Positions 14,166-21,928 of a stretch of DNA of 42,158 nucleotides are shown here, piece by piece. The DNA lies in contig QUFP01000038.1 in NCBI GenBank assembly GCA_003478935.1, positions 1 through 42,158 on the forward strand, written 5' to 3'. The translations under genes and the position numbers were made by a program. The DNA is from Firmicutes bacterium AF25-13AC. Its GTDB lineage: Bacteria; Bacillota; Clostridia; Lachnospirales; Lachnospiraceae. A model generated the notes under the pieces. That model was not told the origin of the DNA and made no database searches. It saw only the letters and a list, made by a program, of their open reading frames with translations. Position 1 is the first letter of the stretch, and every line of letters starts with the position of its first letter.

Positions 14166-14302
14166 GCCTGTGTTAATACACACAGGCCCGCAGAGAAGAA
14201 AATCCCTCCGTGATTTTCCTCTCCGCTTGCTTGTTGAGGGCAGCGCCCCCAAGCCCCTTTGAACACAGAATTTCATTCTGTGGCTACGCGTTCTGCGAAC
14301 GC
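14166..14302. repeat. Cluster of four palindromes beside the relaxase gene
   Basis: GCCTGTGT/ACACAGGC (14166-14187); an imperfect 15-bp pair GCAGAGAAGAAAATC/GATTTTCCTCTCCGC (14190-14226); CACAGAAT/ATTCTGTG with three-base loop (14264-14282); GCGTTC/GAACGC with three-base loop (14288-14302). The density is far beyond the two terminators that convergent genes need. It could include the transfer origin or a relaxosome binding site. No gene is seen here. Confidence 0.5.
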
Positions 14303-14319
14303 TTTTGACCAGGACCAGC

Positions 14320-15732
14320 TTACCGCTGGCCGTGGTCTTTTTCTTTTTCAACATCCTGTTCTACCTCCATTTTCAGGACCCGATCCACATTGGCCTTTGC
14401 CGTTAAAAGTTCTCGCATTTCCTCACGAGAATGCCGATACTCGGCATAGGTCTTTTTCTTTTCTTCCAACAATTTCGCGTACTCTGTCTGCAACTCTTTG
14501 ACCTTGGGCAGCTTCTTGACGCCCATCTCATCAAAGGCATTCTTAGCAGCCTGGTGGAGCAGAATTTCTTCCTCATGTTCTTCCCTGAATTTCTTAGAGT
14601 AACCCGCCTTGCGGTATGCCACATAGACCTCACGGGTCTTGGCATAATTTACGATGTGAGTACGCAGAACAGCGATCTCTGCCATGCGCTTTTCAGCCGC
14701 TTTGATCTGCGCCGAAAGTTCATTGTGATGTGCCGTGGCAGCCGCAGCCTTTTCTTCCAAAACCGCATACTCCAGCAGGTTGTGCTCTGACAGGTAATTC
14801 ATGGTCTGCGCCATCTGCTTGAGGTTGAACACCTTAGCCCATCGAGCATAACCAGCGCCTTTTCCAGCCTGCAATTTTGCCTGAATGTCCACCAGCAGAT
14901 TGATCTTTGGCGGCTCTGCCTGTGTGACTGTTTTCTTTCGCGGGGTATGTGCTTTCTTCCCGGAGAGAACTGCCCGCAAATCTTCCAATCCATATCCTTC
15001 GCCCAGACTGTCCATGCGGGCGGCTTTCTCCCAACCAGAGAGCTTCAGTCGATACGATTTTCCGCGCTTTGATACCTCACAGCCGGACTCTTGCAGCAGC
15101 TTCAGCAGCTCCTCAAAATTAGCAGGACTTTGTGATAATGCGTTGTCAATCGCCACACGAAGCAGCTCTCGGTGAGAGGGCTTTGCCTGATCTCCCATCC
15201 ATTTGTTATAGCTCTTTCCATGAGGGTTCGGATTCTCTACAATGGACAGTCCGTTTTCAATGCAGATGGTATCACTTAACCTGCGAACCGCCTTGGTACT
15301 GCCCCAAAAGTTTCGGAATTTCCGGTCATATTCTAAGCTGACCGATGACCAGATAATGTGATTATGAATGTGCGACTTGTCTATGTGAGTGCAGACCACA
15401 AAGGCATGGTTGCCTTTAGTAAATCGCTTGGCAAATTCCACACCCAGCCGGTTAGCTTCTTCCGGAGTAATCTCGCCGGGGCGGAAGGACTGGCGCACAT
15501 GATAGGCAATCACATCATCCGCACCGCGCACTCGTCCGGTAGCAACGATATACTGCCTTTTTGCTAAAAGAAACTCCGCATCAACCGTTCTGCTGTCACA
15601 CGCAAATCCTGCGATGAGCCTTCCATTATCTGTTTTCTGTGGATTTGCTACATAGTCGATGATGTCACTGATCGCCCGACTCTCTGTGCGGCCTTTGCCG
15701 ACATGAAGTGGCATGATTCTTGTAGTTGCCAT
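14320..15732 (-). CDS. Relaxase/mobilisation nuclease (MOB_P/VirD2-like)
   Basis: 470 residues from ATG 15732 (GGAGGG upstream; the ATG at 15750 lies ahead of this site). The N-terminal nuclease shows the catalytic Tyr in SDIIDYVANPQKT (Y27) and the metal-binding histidine motif THIDKSHIHNHIIW (H116, H121, H123), both typical of VirD2-type relaxases. The C-terminal half is long, charged and coiled-coil-like (about 300-460). The enzyme nicks the transfer origin and pilots the strand into the recipient. MobC is encoded upstream on the same strand (18084-18422), but the two are separated by two small genes and a reversed insertion (15847-17259). The frame is intact. Confidence 0.93.
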   Translation of the reverse strand: MATTRIMPLHVGKGRTESRAISDIIDYVANPQKTDNGRLIAGFACDSRTVDAEFLLAKRQYIVATGRVRGADDVIAYHVRQSFRPGEITPEEANRLGVEFAKRFTKGNHAFVVCTHIDKSHIHNHIIWSSVSLEYDRKFRNFWGSTKAVRRLSDTICIENGLSIVENPNPHGKSYNKWMGDQAKPSHRELLRVAIDNALSQSPANFEELLKLLQESGCEVSKRGKSYRLKLSGWEKAARMDSLGEGYGLEDLRAVLSGKKAHTPRKKTVTQAEPPKINLLVDIQAKLQAGKGAGYARWAKVFNLKQMAQTMNYLSEHNLLEYAVLEEKAAAATAHHNELSAQIKAAEKRMAEIAVLRTHIVNYAKTREVYVAYRKAGYSKKFREEHEEEILLHQAAKNAFDEMGVKKLPKVKELQTEYAKLLEEKKKTYAEYRHSREEMRELLTAKANVDRVLKMEVEQDVEKEKDHGQR

Positions 15733-15781
15733 AAAAAGCCCTCCTCTCAAAATATTTTCTCTGAACTCTTTGTGCCTATCG

Positions 15782-15810
15782 TTGAAATAAACTCTCCTTA
15801 TGGGTATAAT
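15782..15810 (+). promoter_or_regulatory. Promoter of the AlbA_2-domain gene
   Basis: TTGAAA (15782-15787), a 17-base spacer and TATAAT (15805-15810), 36 bases before ATG 15847. Near-consensus. Confidence 0.75.
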
Positions 15811-15846
15811 ATAAAGAAACTACCAATACCTCAAAGGAGGGATTTT

Positions 15847-17259
15847 ATGATAGAACAGCTCATTGCTGAAGCAACCGAATGTGATTTCAAAGTTGCTCTC
15901 GAAATAAAAAAGCCAAAAAGCTGGTTAAAAAGTGTCAGTGCCTTTTCCAATGGAATTGGCGGCACTCTGTTTTTCGGAGTCTCCGATGACCGGGAGCCTA
16001 TCGGCTTGTCCGATGTTCAAAAGGATGCTGAAGCGATCAGCCGCTTAATCAAAGAACGTATCACACCATTACCGCAGTTTATCTTAAAGCCATTGCAGGA
16101 AGATGGTAAAAACCTGTTGGCTCTGGAGGTTTCTCCTGGCCGCAGCACCCCATACTATTACAAGGCAGACGGAGTAATGGAAGCATACATCCGTGTTGGA
16201 AATGAAAGCGTAATTGCACCGGATTACATTGTGAATGAACTGATCTTAAAGGGAACCAATCAGTCCTTTGATACCCTAACAACAGACGCGGTAAAAAAGG
16301 ATTACAGCTTTACACTTCTGGAAGCAACCTATCTGGAACGGACTGGTCTCCGCTTTGAGCCATCCGATTATGTCTCCTTCGGTTTGGCTGACAAAAATGG
16401 GTTCTTGACCAATGCCGGAAAGCTCATGACCGATCAGCACACAGTTTATAACTCCCGTATGTTCTGTACCCGGTGGAATGGCTTGGAAAAAGGCTCTATC
16501 TTTGATGATGCGCTGGACGATAAAGAATACGAAGGGAATCTGATTTATCTACTGAAAAGCGGCAGTGAATTTATTCGCAATAATTCCAAAGTCCGTTTTG
16601 TCAAAGAGGCACAGTATCGTGTAGACAAGCCGGATTATGCTGAACGAGCTGTGACAGAGGCTCTTGTCAATGCGCTTATCCATCGTGATTATATTGTGCT
16701 TGGCAGCGAAATCCATATTGATATGTTTGATGATCGGGTGGAAATCACATCTCCTGGCGGTATGTTTGGCGGCGGCTCAATTCAGGAATACGATATTTAC
16801 AGTATCCGTTCCATGCGGCGAAACCCTGTGATTGCTGACCTGTTCCACCGCATGAAGTACATGGAACGCCGTGGAAGTGGCCTACGCAAAATCGTCAGTG
16901 AAACCGAAAAGCTACCTGGATATACAGCGGCATATAAGCCTGAATTTTCCTCAACAGCAACAGATTTCAGGGTCATCTTGAAAAATGTAAACTACAACTT
17001 AGAGGATGACACCCACCAAGTTATCCACCAAGTTACCCACCAAGATATTGAACTATCAACGGTGTCCAAACAGATTTTGGCTTTTTGCACAACACCAAAA
17101 TCCAAGAAAGAGCTTGCAGTATTTTGCGGCTTCAAAGATTTAAGAAACTTCACTTTGAAACATATCAATCCGCTTTTAGAATCCGGGCAATTAGAAATGA
17201 CTATTCCCGATAAACCTAAAAGTCGCAATCAAAAATATATTACAGTTCGTTCCGAATAA
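15847..17259 (+). CDS. AlbA_2/HATPase_c_4 DNA-binding protein (RecG-like transcriptional regulator)
   Basis: 470 residues from ATG 15847 with AAAGGAGGG upstream. The N-terminal AlbA_2 (Schlafen-like, 'divergent AAA-4') domain is seen in FKVALEIKKPKSWLKSVSAF and IGGTLFFGVSDD (about 10-60). The C-terminal GHKL-like part shows AVTEALVNALIHRDY and ITSPGGMFGG (about 275-320), then a short repeat, THQVIHQVTHQ (about 383-393), and a winged-helix-like tail. The family is widespread, often on mobile elements, with no fixed function; transcription control is usually proposed. It has its own promoter and terminator and is the only long gene on the plus strand, sitting between relaxase and mobC-side genes that run the other way. 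That suggests a later insertion into the ICE. Confidence 0.85.
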   Translation: MIEQLIAEATECDFKVALEIKKPKSWLKSVSAFSNGIGGTLFFGVSDDREPIGLSDVQKDAEAISRLIKERITPLPQFILKPLQEDGKNLLALEVSPGRSTPYYYKADGVMEAYIRVGNESVIAPDYIVNELILKGTNQSFDTLTTDAVKKDYSFTLLEATYLERTGLRFEPSDYVSFGLADKNGFLTNAGKLMTDQHTVYNSRMFCTRWNGLEKGSIFDDALDDKEYEGNLIYLLKSGSEFIRNNSKVRFVKEAQYRVDKPDYAERAVTEALVNALIHRDYIVLGSEIHIDMFDDRVEITSPGGMFGGGSIQEYDIYSIRSMRRNPVIADLFHRMKYMERRGSGLRKIVSETEKLPGYTAAYKPEFSSTATDFRVILKNVNYNLEDDTHQVIHQVTHQDIELSTVSKQILAFCTTPKSKKELAVFCGFKDLRNFTLKHINPLLESGQLEMTIPDKPKSRNQKYITVRSE

Positions 17260-17264
17260 ACAGA

Positions 17265-17308
17265 GAAGCAGGGCATTGGGTCTCATCTCCCATTGTCCTG
17301 CTTCTTTT
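17265..17308 (+). terminator. Intrinsic terminator of the AlbA_2 gene
   Basis: A stem of about 14-16 bp (17265-17280/17289-17304, two mismatches) with an eight-base loop, followed by TTTTT. It starts six bases past the stop codon. Confidence 0.85.
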
Positions 17309-17333
17309 TCATTCCAAATTATATTCACATCAT

Positions 17334-17633
17334 TTACCCATACACCCAATCCTGTATCGCAAATTTCAAACTCTGCACCTTTCCCAGTAGCCAGATTGCA
17401 GCCAGCGGCAGCCCCATCGGGCTAATCAAAAATGCCATAACCAGCAAAATCACACCATTCTGCGGGGAATAGGTAATCAGCACAGCCACGCCAAGCAGAG
17501 CAATTACTGTGCTTAGTAGACCAAGCACCAGACCGGATATGTAGATCAGCCCCGTGCAGAGCCAGACAAAAAGCGTCAACACCAAAATGACCGGTGCAGT
17601 TACGATCATCAGCAGACATTTCAAAATCTTCAT
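17334..17633 (-). CDS. CD1845-family small membrane protein
   Basis: 99 residues, start ATG 17633 with GGAGG eight bases upstream. Three to four hydrophobic helices and the ending LPLAAIWLLGKVQSLKFAIQDWVYG match the CD1845 family of conjugative-element proteins. The role is unknown; it is probably a membrane accessory of transfer. It overlaps the stop of the preceding gene by four bases (ATGA), so they are co-translated. Confidence 0.75.
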   Translation of the reverse strand: MKILKCLLMIVTAPVILVLTLFVWLCTGLIYISGLVLGLLSTVIALLGVAVLITYSPQNGVILLVMAFLISPMGLPLAAIWLLGKVQSLKFAIQDWVYG

Positions 17634-17932
17634 TTCTGTTCCTCCTTCCAACGCTCCAGATACTGTTCGCATAGGGCATCCGCTTCTCTCTCATCATCTT
17701 CCGTCACTTCCCGTTTTCCTTTGGTCAGTTCAATCTCCAGATAAGTCCGGTAATCATCGGCTAAGAGGTCGAACAGTTCCTTGGGAGTATGGCACACCTC
17801 GCCAGAGCAATAGTGAAAATCTTGGTCAAATTCAACTCTTACACATCCATGGCGGCTGATATAAACTTCTATGGTCTCGTCTGCGGTTAGGTAATCCGCA
17901 AAAATCTCCAGCACCTTTTCAAAGGTCAGCAT
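17630..17932 (-). CDS. Hypothetical ICE protein (100 residues)
   Basis: A soluble acidic protein beginning MLTFEKVLEIFADYLTADET and ending EQYLERWKEEQK. Genes of this size and opening occur next to CD1845-family genes in Clostridia conjugative elements, where they are annotated only as hypothetical. No catalytic motif or membrane segment is seen. It is translationally coupled to the membrane protein downstream. Confidence 0.7.
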   Translation of the reverse strand: MLTFEKVLEIFADYLTADETIEVYISRHGCVRVEFDQDFHYCSGEVCHTPKELFDLLADDYRTYLEIELTKGKREVTEDDEREADALCEQYLERWKEEQK

Positions 17933-18010
17933 CTGTTTTCACTCCTTTGCTACGCTTCTTATTCTACTCATATTATCCGGTACGGACAGGCAAAAGACAA
18001 GGATACCGGC

Positions 18011-18063
18011 AAAAAGAAAAAGCGGAGGAAGGTGCGGCGAAGAAACGCCGTTCCTCCCTCCGC
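18011..18063 (-). terminator. Intrinsic terminator downstream of mobC
   Basis: A GC-rich interrupted stem (18022-18063: outer GCGGAGG/CCTCCGC, inner CGGCG/CGCCG), followed on the minus strand by TTTTTCTTTTT (18011-18021). It ends the DUF3849-mobC transcript. Confidence 0.75.
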
Positions 18064-18083
18064 AAATGGAGCATCTATCCCTG

Positions 18084-18422
18084 TTATGAAAGTTTGGAGA
18101 GTTGGGTAAGGATTTCCTTCACACCTTCCCACAGTTGTTCCTGCCGCTGGGATATATCCTCCAAGTCAGCATCATAAATCCGCCCGGTCTCATGCACTTT
18201 GCGAGTCAGCTGATTCAAGTTGTTGCTGCTTCGGCGCATCAGGGAAACCAACTCCTTCAGCTCCGGCAAATCCAGTTTGACCACATACCCATCCAGTGCC
18301 ATTTTCCGCAGATAAGCGCTCAAATTCTCTGTCCCGTATTGCTGCATCTTTTGATGGATCAGCTCCAGTTCTTCTGCGGACACCCAAAACAAAACCGGAA
18401 CATCCCGCTTGCGCTTTGCCAT
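18084..18422 (-). CDS. mobC: MobC-like relaxosome accessory protein
   Basis: 112 residues. Opening MAKRKRDVPVLFWVSAEELELI, a ribbon-helix-helix-like N-terminus, then LSAYLRKMALDGYVV and a helical tail with SSNNLNQLTRKVHETG, the MobC-family signature (N-x-x-Q-x-x-R/K). MobC proteins bind the transfer origin and help the relaxase open the strands. It starts two bases after the stop of the DUF3849 gene, so it is translationally coupled. In most relatives the relaxase follows directly; here other genes intervene. Confidence 0.88.
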   Translation of the reverse strand: MAKRKRDVPVLFWVSAEELELIHQKMQQYGTENLSAYLRKMALDGYVVKLDLPELKELVSLMRRSSNNLNQLTRKVHETGRIYDADLEDISQRQEQLWEGVKEILTQLSKLS

Positions 18423-18424
18423 GG

Positions 18425-19231
18425 TTATCGCTCCGGCTCCCGTTTTTTCGGGGCGGCAGACTTATGGGCGGGCAGCTCCTGTTTGAGCTTTTGCAGGACA
18501 GAACTTTTCTGCTGTTCTTGAGCAACTTTTCGGAACTGTCTGGTGAACAGATCGGTCAAACCGGGATTGACCTGATCTACCACCAGATAGGCACAGTGGC
18601 GAGAAGCGCCGCTGTCCTCCAGCATAGGAATGGTTTTTGCCCATGCTTTATTGTCCTGAGAGATACGCCCGTCATAGTTCTTGCGCTGGATGGTATTGGC
18701 AAGAATAAACTGTACCCGTTCCGTCCCGAACTTTTCCAGCACATCTTTGACCGCCGCCTCCGTATCCAGCCGGTTCTCTGCATAGTGGGCGCTGATGGTC
18801 TGCGCAATGGCTTCTTTGCAGGCGCTGTTCGCCTGATACGAACGGTTATATTGTGCCATCTCTCCATGCTCGGACGCATAGACGGCAGAATGGGGGTAGA
18901 GAGGGGCGGTTCGTAATTCTTCCTGCGCCTTGCACACATCATCGGCACGGTTCTCAATACTGTCCCGGATCACATCCATATAGCCGGTCTCCAGCTTTTC
19001 AAAATAGCGGTACACATCCGCCAATGGAGAGGGAGATTCCAAAAGTGCCTTGGCCTGGGCGTCGGTCAGCTCCAGCTCCTCCATCGCCATCACAATATCC
19101 TCACGGACAGTATATTCATAGGTGTGGTGCAGGATTTCTTCCGGGGGCTGGCTTTTCAGCCAGTCCCGGAACTTATCCTGTTCGGCAGCCATCTTTTCAT
19201 AAAGGGCTGTATTCAGATCGTTAGTATTCAT
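18425..19231 (-). CDS. DUF3848/DUF3849-domain ICE protein
   Basis: 268 residues from ATG 19231 (GAGGAGGTG eight bases upstream, overlapping the helicase stop). The first 80 residues (MNTNDLNTALYEKMAAEQDKF; LKSQPPEEILHHTYEYTVREDI) and the following region to about 230 (ANTIQRKNYDGRISQDNKAWA) match the DUF3848/DUF3849 protein that follows the giant helicase gene in Tn1549-like elements. Function is unknown; conserved placement suggests a role in DNA processing or anti-restriction. The tail is basic (APKKREPER). Confidence 0.82.
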   Translation of the reverse strand: MNTNDLNTALYEKMAAEQDKFRDWLKSQPPEEILHHTYEYTVREDIVMAMEELELTDAQAKALLESPSPLADVYRYFEKLETGYMDVIRDSIENRADDVCKAQEELRTAPLYPHSAVYASEHGEMAQYNRSYQANSACKEAIAQTISAHYAENRLDTEAAVKDVLEKFGTERVQFILANTIQRKNYDGRISQDNKAWAKTIPMLEDSGASRHCAYLVVDQVNPGLTDLFTRQFRKVAQEQQKSSVLQKLKQELPAHKSAAPKKREPER

Positions 19232-19232
19232 G

Positions 19233-21704
19233 TTATCGCACCTCCTCATGCTGTTTTGGTTTCTTGTCTGTACTGCGGGGTTGCACCGGGCGTTTTAGGT
19301 TATCCAGCACCGAAGGCCGTGTGCTTTTGGCAACAACAGACTCGGTGTGTGCCTGCCCCTTTCCGTCGATGTTGAGCAGGGTATCCAGCTCCACCAGACG
19401 GGCGTTTTTGCTTCTCAGTTCTTCTTCATAAAGGAATGGCTTTCCGACTTCCTCCTTTGCGGCAGCCTGCTGCTGATAGAGGTTATCCAGCTGGGCCTTT
19501 GCCGCCTCCAGACGCTGGGGCATCTGAGCAAGGGCATTGTCGATACGGGTAAGATTTCCGCGAGGGTCTGTACCAAGGGTTGCCCGGTGGGTCATCTGTC
19601 CTTTCAGCAGGAGCGTATACTCCTGTTTCCAAGCGGAAAATTCCACGGACATGGCATACCCCCGGTAGTTGCCGATCTGCACCGGATCGGAGGTTTTAAC
19701 CTCCTTGCAGGCATCCAAAAGGGCTGCACCGGCGTTCTCCTTATCGGTCAGCAGGTCTCCACGAATCTCCATACCGGCAAAGCCGTTCTCCGGGTGCGGG
19801 TGAGCTGCCAAAACCTCCAGGTCAGATTCAAAGCCCTTGATAAAGCCCTTGTGCTTTTCAATCTCCTCTGGGAAGTATTTGAGCAGCTGGTCCTCCAGAC
19901 GGTACTGCTTGCTCTGGTGGTCAGCTTTCATCAGCTTCAGGCGGGATACCTCCACATCCAAATCCATACGCTCCTTGATACGGGGATCTCCGGCACACAG
20001 AGCCTTGATCTCGGCAAAACTCAGGGCGGTTTCATCCACATCATCGCAGGAGCGAACCGGACTTTTGCTGGTCATGATCTGGCTGATAAATTTCTGCTTG
20101 TTCTCCACCGTCTGCCAGAGGTATGCGTCAAAAGTTCCTTCTGTCACATAGCGGTACACATGGACAAGGGGGTTCTGGTTGCCCTGGCGCTCGATACGGC
20201 CCTTGCGCTGGGCAAGGTCTCCCGGTCTCCACGGACAGTCCAGGTCATGAAGTGCCACCAGACGGTCCTGCACATTGGTGCCTGCGCCCATCTTGGCGGT
20301 GCTGCCCAAAAGGACACGAACCTGACCGGTACGGACTTTAGAGAACAGCTCCTTTTTCCGCACTTCGGTATTGGCTTCATGGATAAAAGCGATCTGGTCG
20401 GCAGGCATCCCCTGGGCAATGAGTTTCTGACGAATATCGTCATATACCGTAAAGACCGGTTCCTGCTCCGGCAGAGGCACAGCGCCTTCCAGTGCGTGAA
20501 GCAGTGGATTATCCAGCGTTTTCGCCGCCTTGCTTACAGGAGCTTTTGCCTGCGGGGTAGAAATATCACAGAACACCAGCTGGGTCAGCTTGTCAGCTTT
20601 GCCGTCCCGCCAGATCTGCATGATGTTGTCCACGCACTGATTGACCTTTGTTCCGGGTTCATCCGGCAGCATCTGGTTGACGATCCTCTGGTCAAGCCCC
20701 AGCTTGCGGCCATCCGAGGTAATCTTGAGCATATTATCCTGGGACGGGTCAACGGTTCCGCTGTGTACCAGCGATGCGCGCTCCGAAAGAGCCTTGACCA
20801 TTTCCTGCTGATGTTCGGTGGGTTGCGCCACGATGTTGTGGTACTCCACTTCCGGGGTAGGGAGATTTAACTGATCGGCAGTCTTAATGTCGGCCACTTC
20901 TTTGAACAGGTTCATCAGCTCAGGCAAGTTAAAGAACTTGCTGAATCTCGTTCTTGCCCGGTAGCCGGTGCCTTCCGGTGCCAGCTCCAATGCTGTGACG
21001 GTCTCCCCAAAGCGGGAAGCCCAGCAGTCGAAGTGGGTCATGTTCAGCTCTTGCAAGCGTTCATACTGAAGGTAACGCTGCATGGTGTAAAGCTCGGTCA
21101 TGGAGTTGCTGACCGGGGTGCCGGTGGCGAAAATCACGCCACGGTTTCCGGTGATCTCATCCATATAGCGGCACTTGGCAAACATATCGGAGGATTTCTG
21201 CGCGTCCGATGTGGAAAGACCAGCCACATTCCGCATTTTTGTGTATAGAAACAGGTTTTTATAGTTGTGGGCCTCGTCCACAAACAAACGGTCCACACCC
21301 AGCTGCTCGAAGGTTACCACATCGTCTTTTCGCCCCTCGGCTTGCAGCTTTTCCAGTCTGGCTTCCAGAGACTTTCTGGTACGCTCCAGCTGCTTGACGG
21401 TAAAACGCTCGCCGCCGCTGGCCTGCACCTCTGCGATGCCCTCGGTGATCTCGTCGATCTGCTCATAGAGAAGCCTTTCCTGACGCTCCCGGCTGATGGG
21501 GATACGCTCAAACTGGCTGTGTCCCATGATGATGGCGTCGTAGTCACCGGTCGCAATACGGGCGCAGAACTTCTTGCGGTTATGGGTCTCAAAGTCCTTT
21601 TTGGTTGTGACTAAGATGTTGGCAGAAGGATAGAGGCGCAGAAACTCCGATGCCCACTGCTCAGTCAGGTGGTTGGGAACCACAAAGAGAGATTTCTGGC
21701 ACAA
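19233..21704 (-). CDS. SNF2-type helicase, C-terminal fragment of the giant methylase-helicase
   Basis: 823 residues as written, beginning MCQKSLFVVPNHLTEQW (motif Ia) and carrying the rest of the helicase core: FVDEAHNYKN (DEAH box, motif II), VIFATGTPVSNSM (motif III), LLGSTAKMGAGTNVQ (motif V) and QRKGRIERQGNQN (motif VI). It lacks Walker A, which lies just upstream in another frame (21708-21995). One G missing at about 21706 explains the break: restoring it joins ...AKRLG-LCQKSLF. The ATG at 21704 is therefore not a true start. The full gene (19233-28124 with three restored bases) would encode 2964 residues, normal for this ICE family. The C-terminus is helical and coiled-coil-like. Confidence 0.88.
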   Translation of the reverse strand: MCQKSLFVVPNHLTEQWASEFLRLYPSANILVTTKKDFETHNRKKFCARIATGDYDAIIMGHSQFERIPISRERQERLLYEQIDEITEGIAEVQASGGERFTVKQLERTRKSLEARLEKLQAEGRKDDVVTFEQLGVDRLFVDEAHNYKNLFLYTKMRNVAGLSTSDAQKSSDMFAKCRYMDEITGNRGVIFATGTPVSNSMTELYTMQRYLQYERLQELNMTHFDCWASRFGETVTALELAPEGTGYRARTRFSKFFNLPELMNLFKEVADIKTADQLNLPTPEVEYHNIVAQPTEHQQEMVKALSERASLVHSGTVDPSQDNMLKITSDGRKLGLDQRIVNQMLPDEPGTKVNQCVDNIMQIWRDGKADKLTQLVFCDISTPQAKAPVSKAAKTLDNPLLHALEGAVPLPEQEPVFTVYDDIRQKLIAQGMPADQIAFIHEANTEVRKKELFSKVRTGQVRVLLGSTAKMGAGTNVQDRLVALHDLDCPWRPGDLAQRKGRIERQGNQNPLVHVYRYVTEGTFDAYLWQTVENKQKFISQIMTSKSPVRSCDDVDETALSFAEIKALCAGDPRIKERMDLDVEVSRLKLMKADHQSKQYRLEDQLLKYFPEEIEKHKGFIKGFESDLEVLAAHPHPENGFAGMEIRGDLLTDKENAGAALLDACKEVKTSDPVQIGNYRGYAMSVEFSAWKQEYTLLLKGQMTHRATLGTDPRGNLTRIDNALAQMPQRLEAAKAQLDNLYQQQAAAKEEVGKPFLYEEELRSKNARLVELDTLLNIDGKGQAHTESVVAKSTRPSVLDNLKRPVQPRSTDKKPKQHEEVR

Positions 21705-21928
21705 GCCAGGCGTTTGGCTTCCATCGCAGCGGCCACCATCTCAAAGGTTTTGCCCGCGCCTACTTCGTGTGCCAGCAGGGTATTTCCGCCATACAGCACA
21801 TGGGCGATGGCACTTTTCTGGTGTTCCCGCAGGGTAATGGCCGGGTTCATGCCGCCAAAAGTGATATGGCTGCCATCATACTCGCGGGGACGGGTAGAGT
21901 TCATTTCTTCGTTATACTGGCGCACCAA
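21665..21928 (-). pseudogene. Walker A segment of the giant helicase, in a third frame
   Basis: Between the middle and C-terminal pieces, a short frame encodes YNEEMNSTRPREYDGSHITF and then LLAHEVGAGKTFEMVAAAME, the helicase motif I (GxGKT) with its upstream HQKSAIAHVL. It joins the middle piece if one A is restored in the A5 run at 21992-21996 and the C-terminal piece if one G is restored at about 21706. As written it cannot be translated with either neighbour, so no complete ATPase is made. Confidence 0.85.

Noticed and set aside
19347..20870. 507-residue open frame on the plus strand, and similar long frames at 22468-24033 and 32355-34196
   Set aside because: All are antisense to strongly supported genes (helicase pieces, topB), with no motif or start signal.
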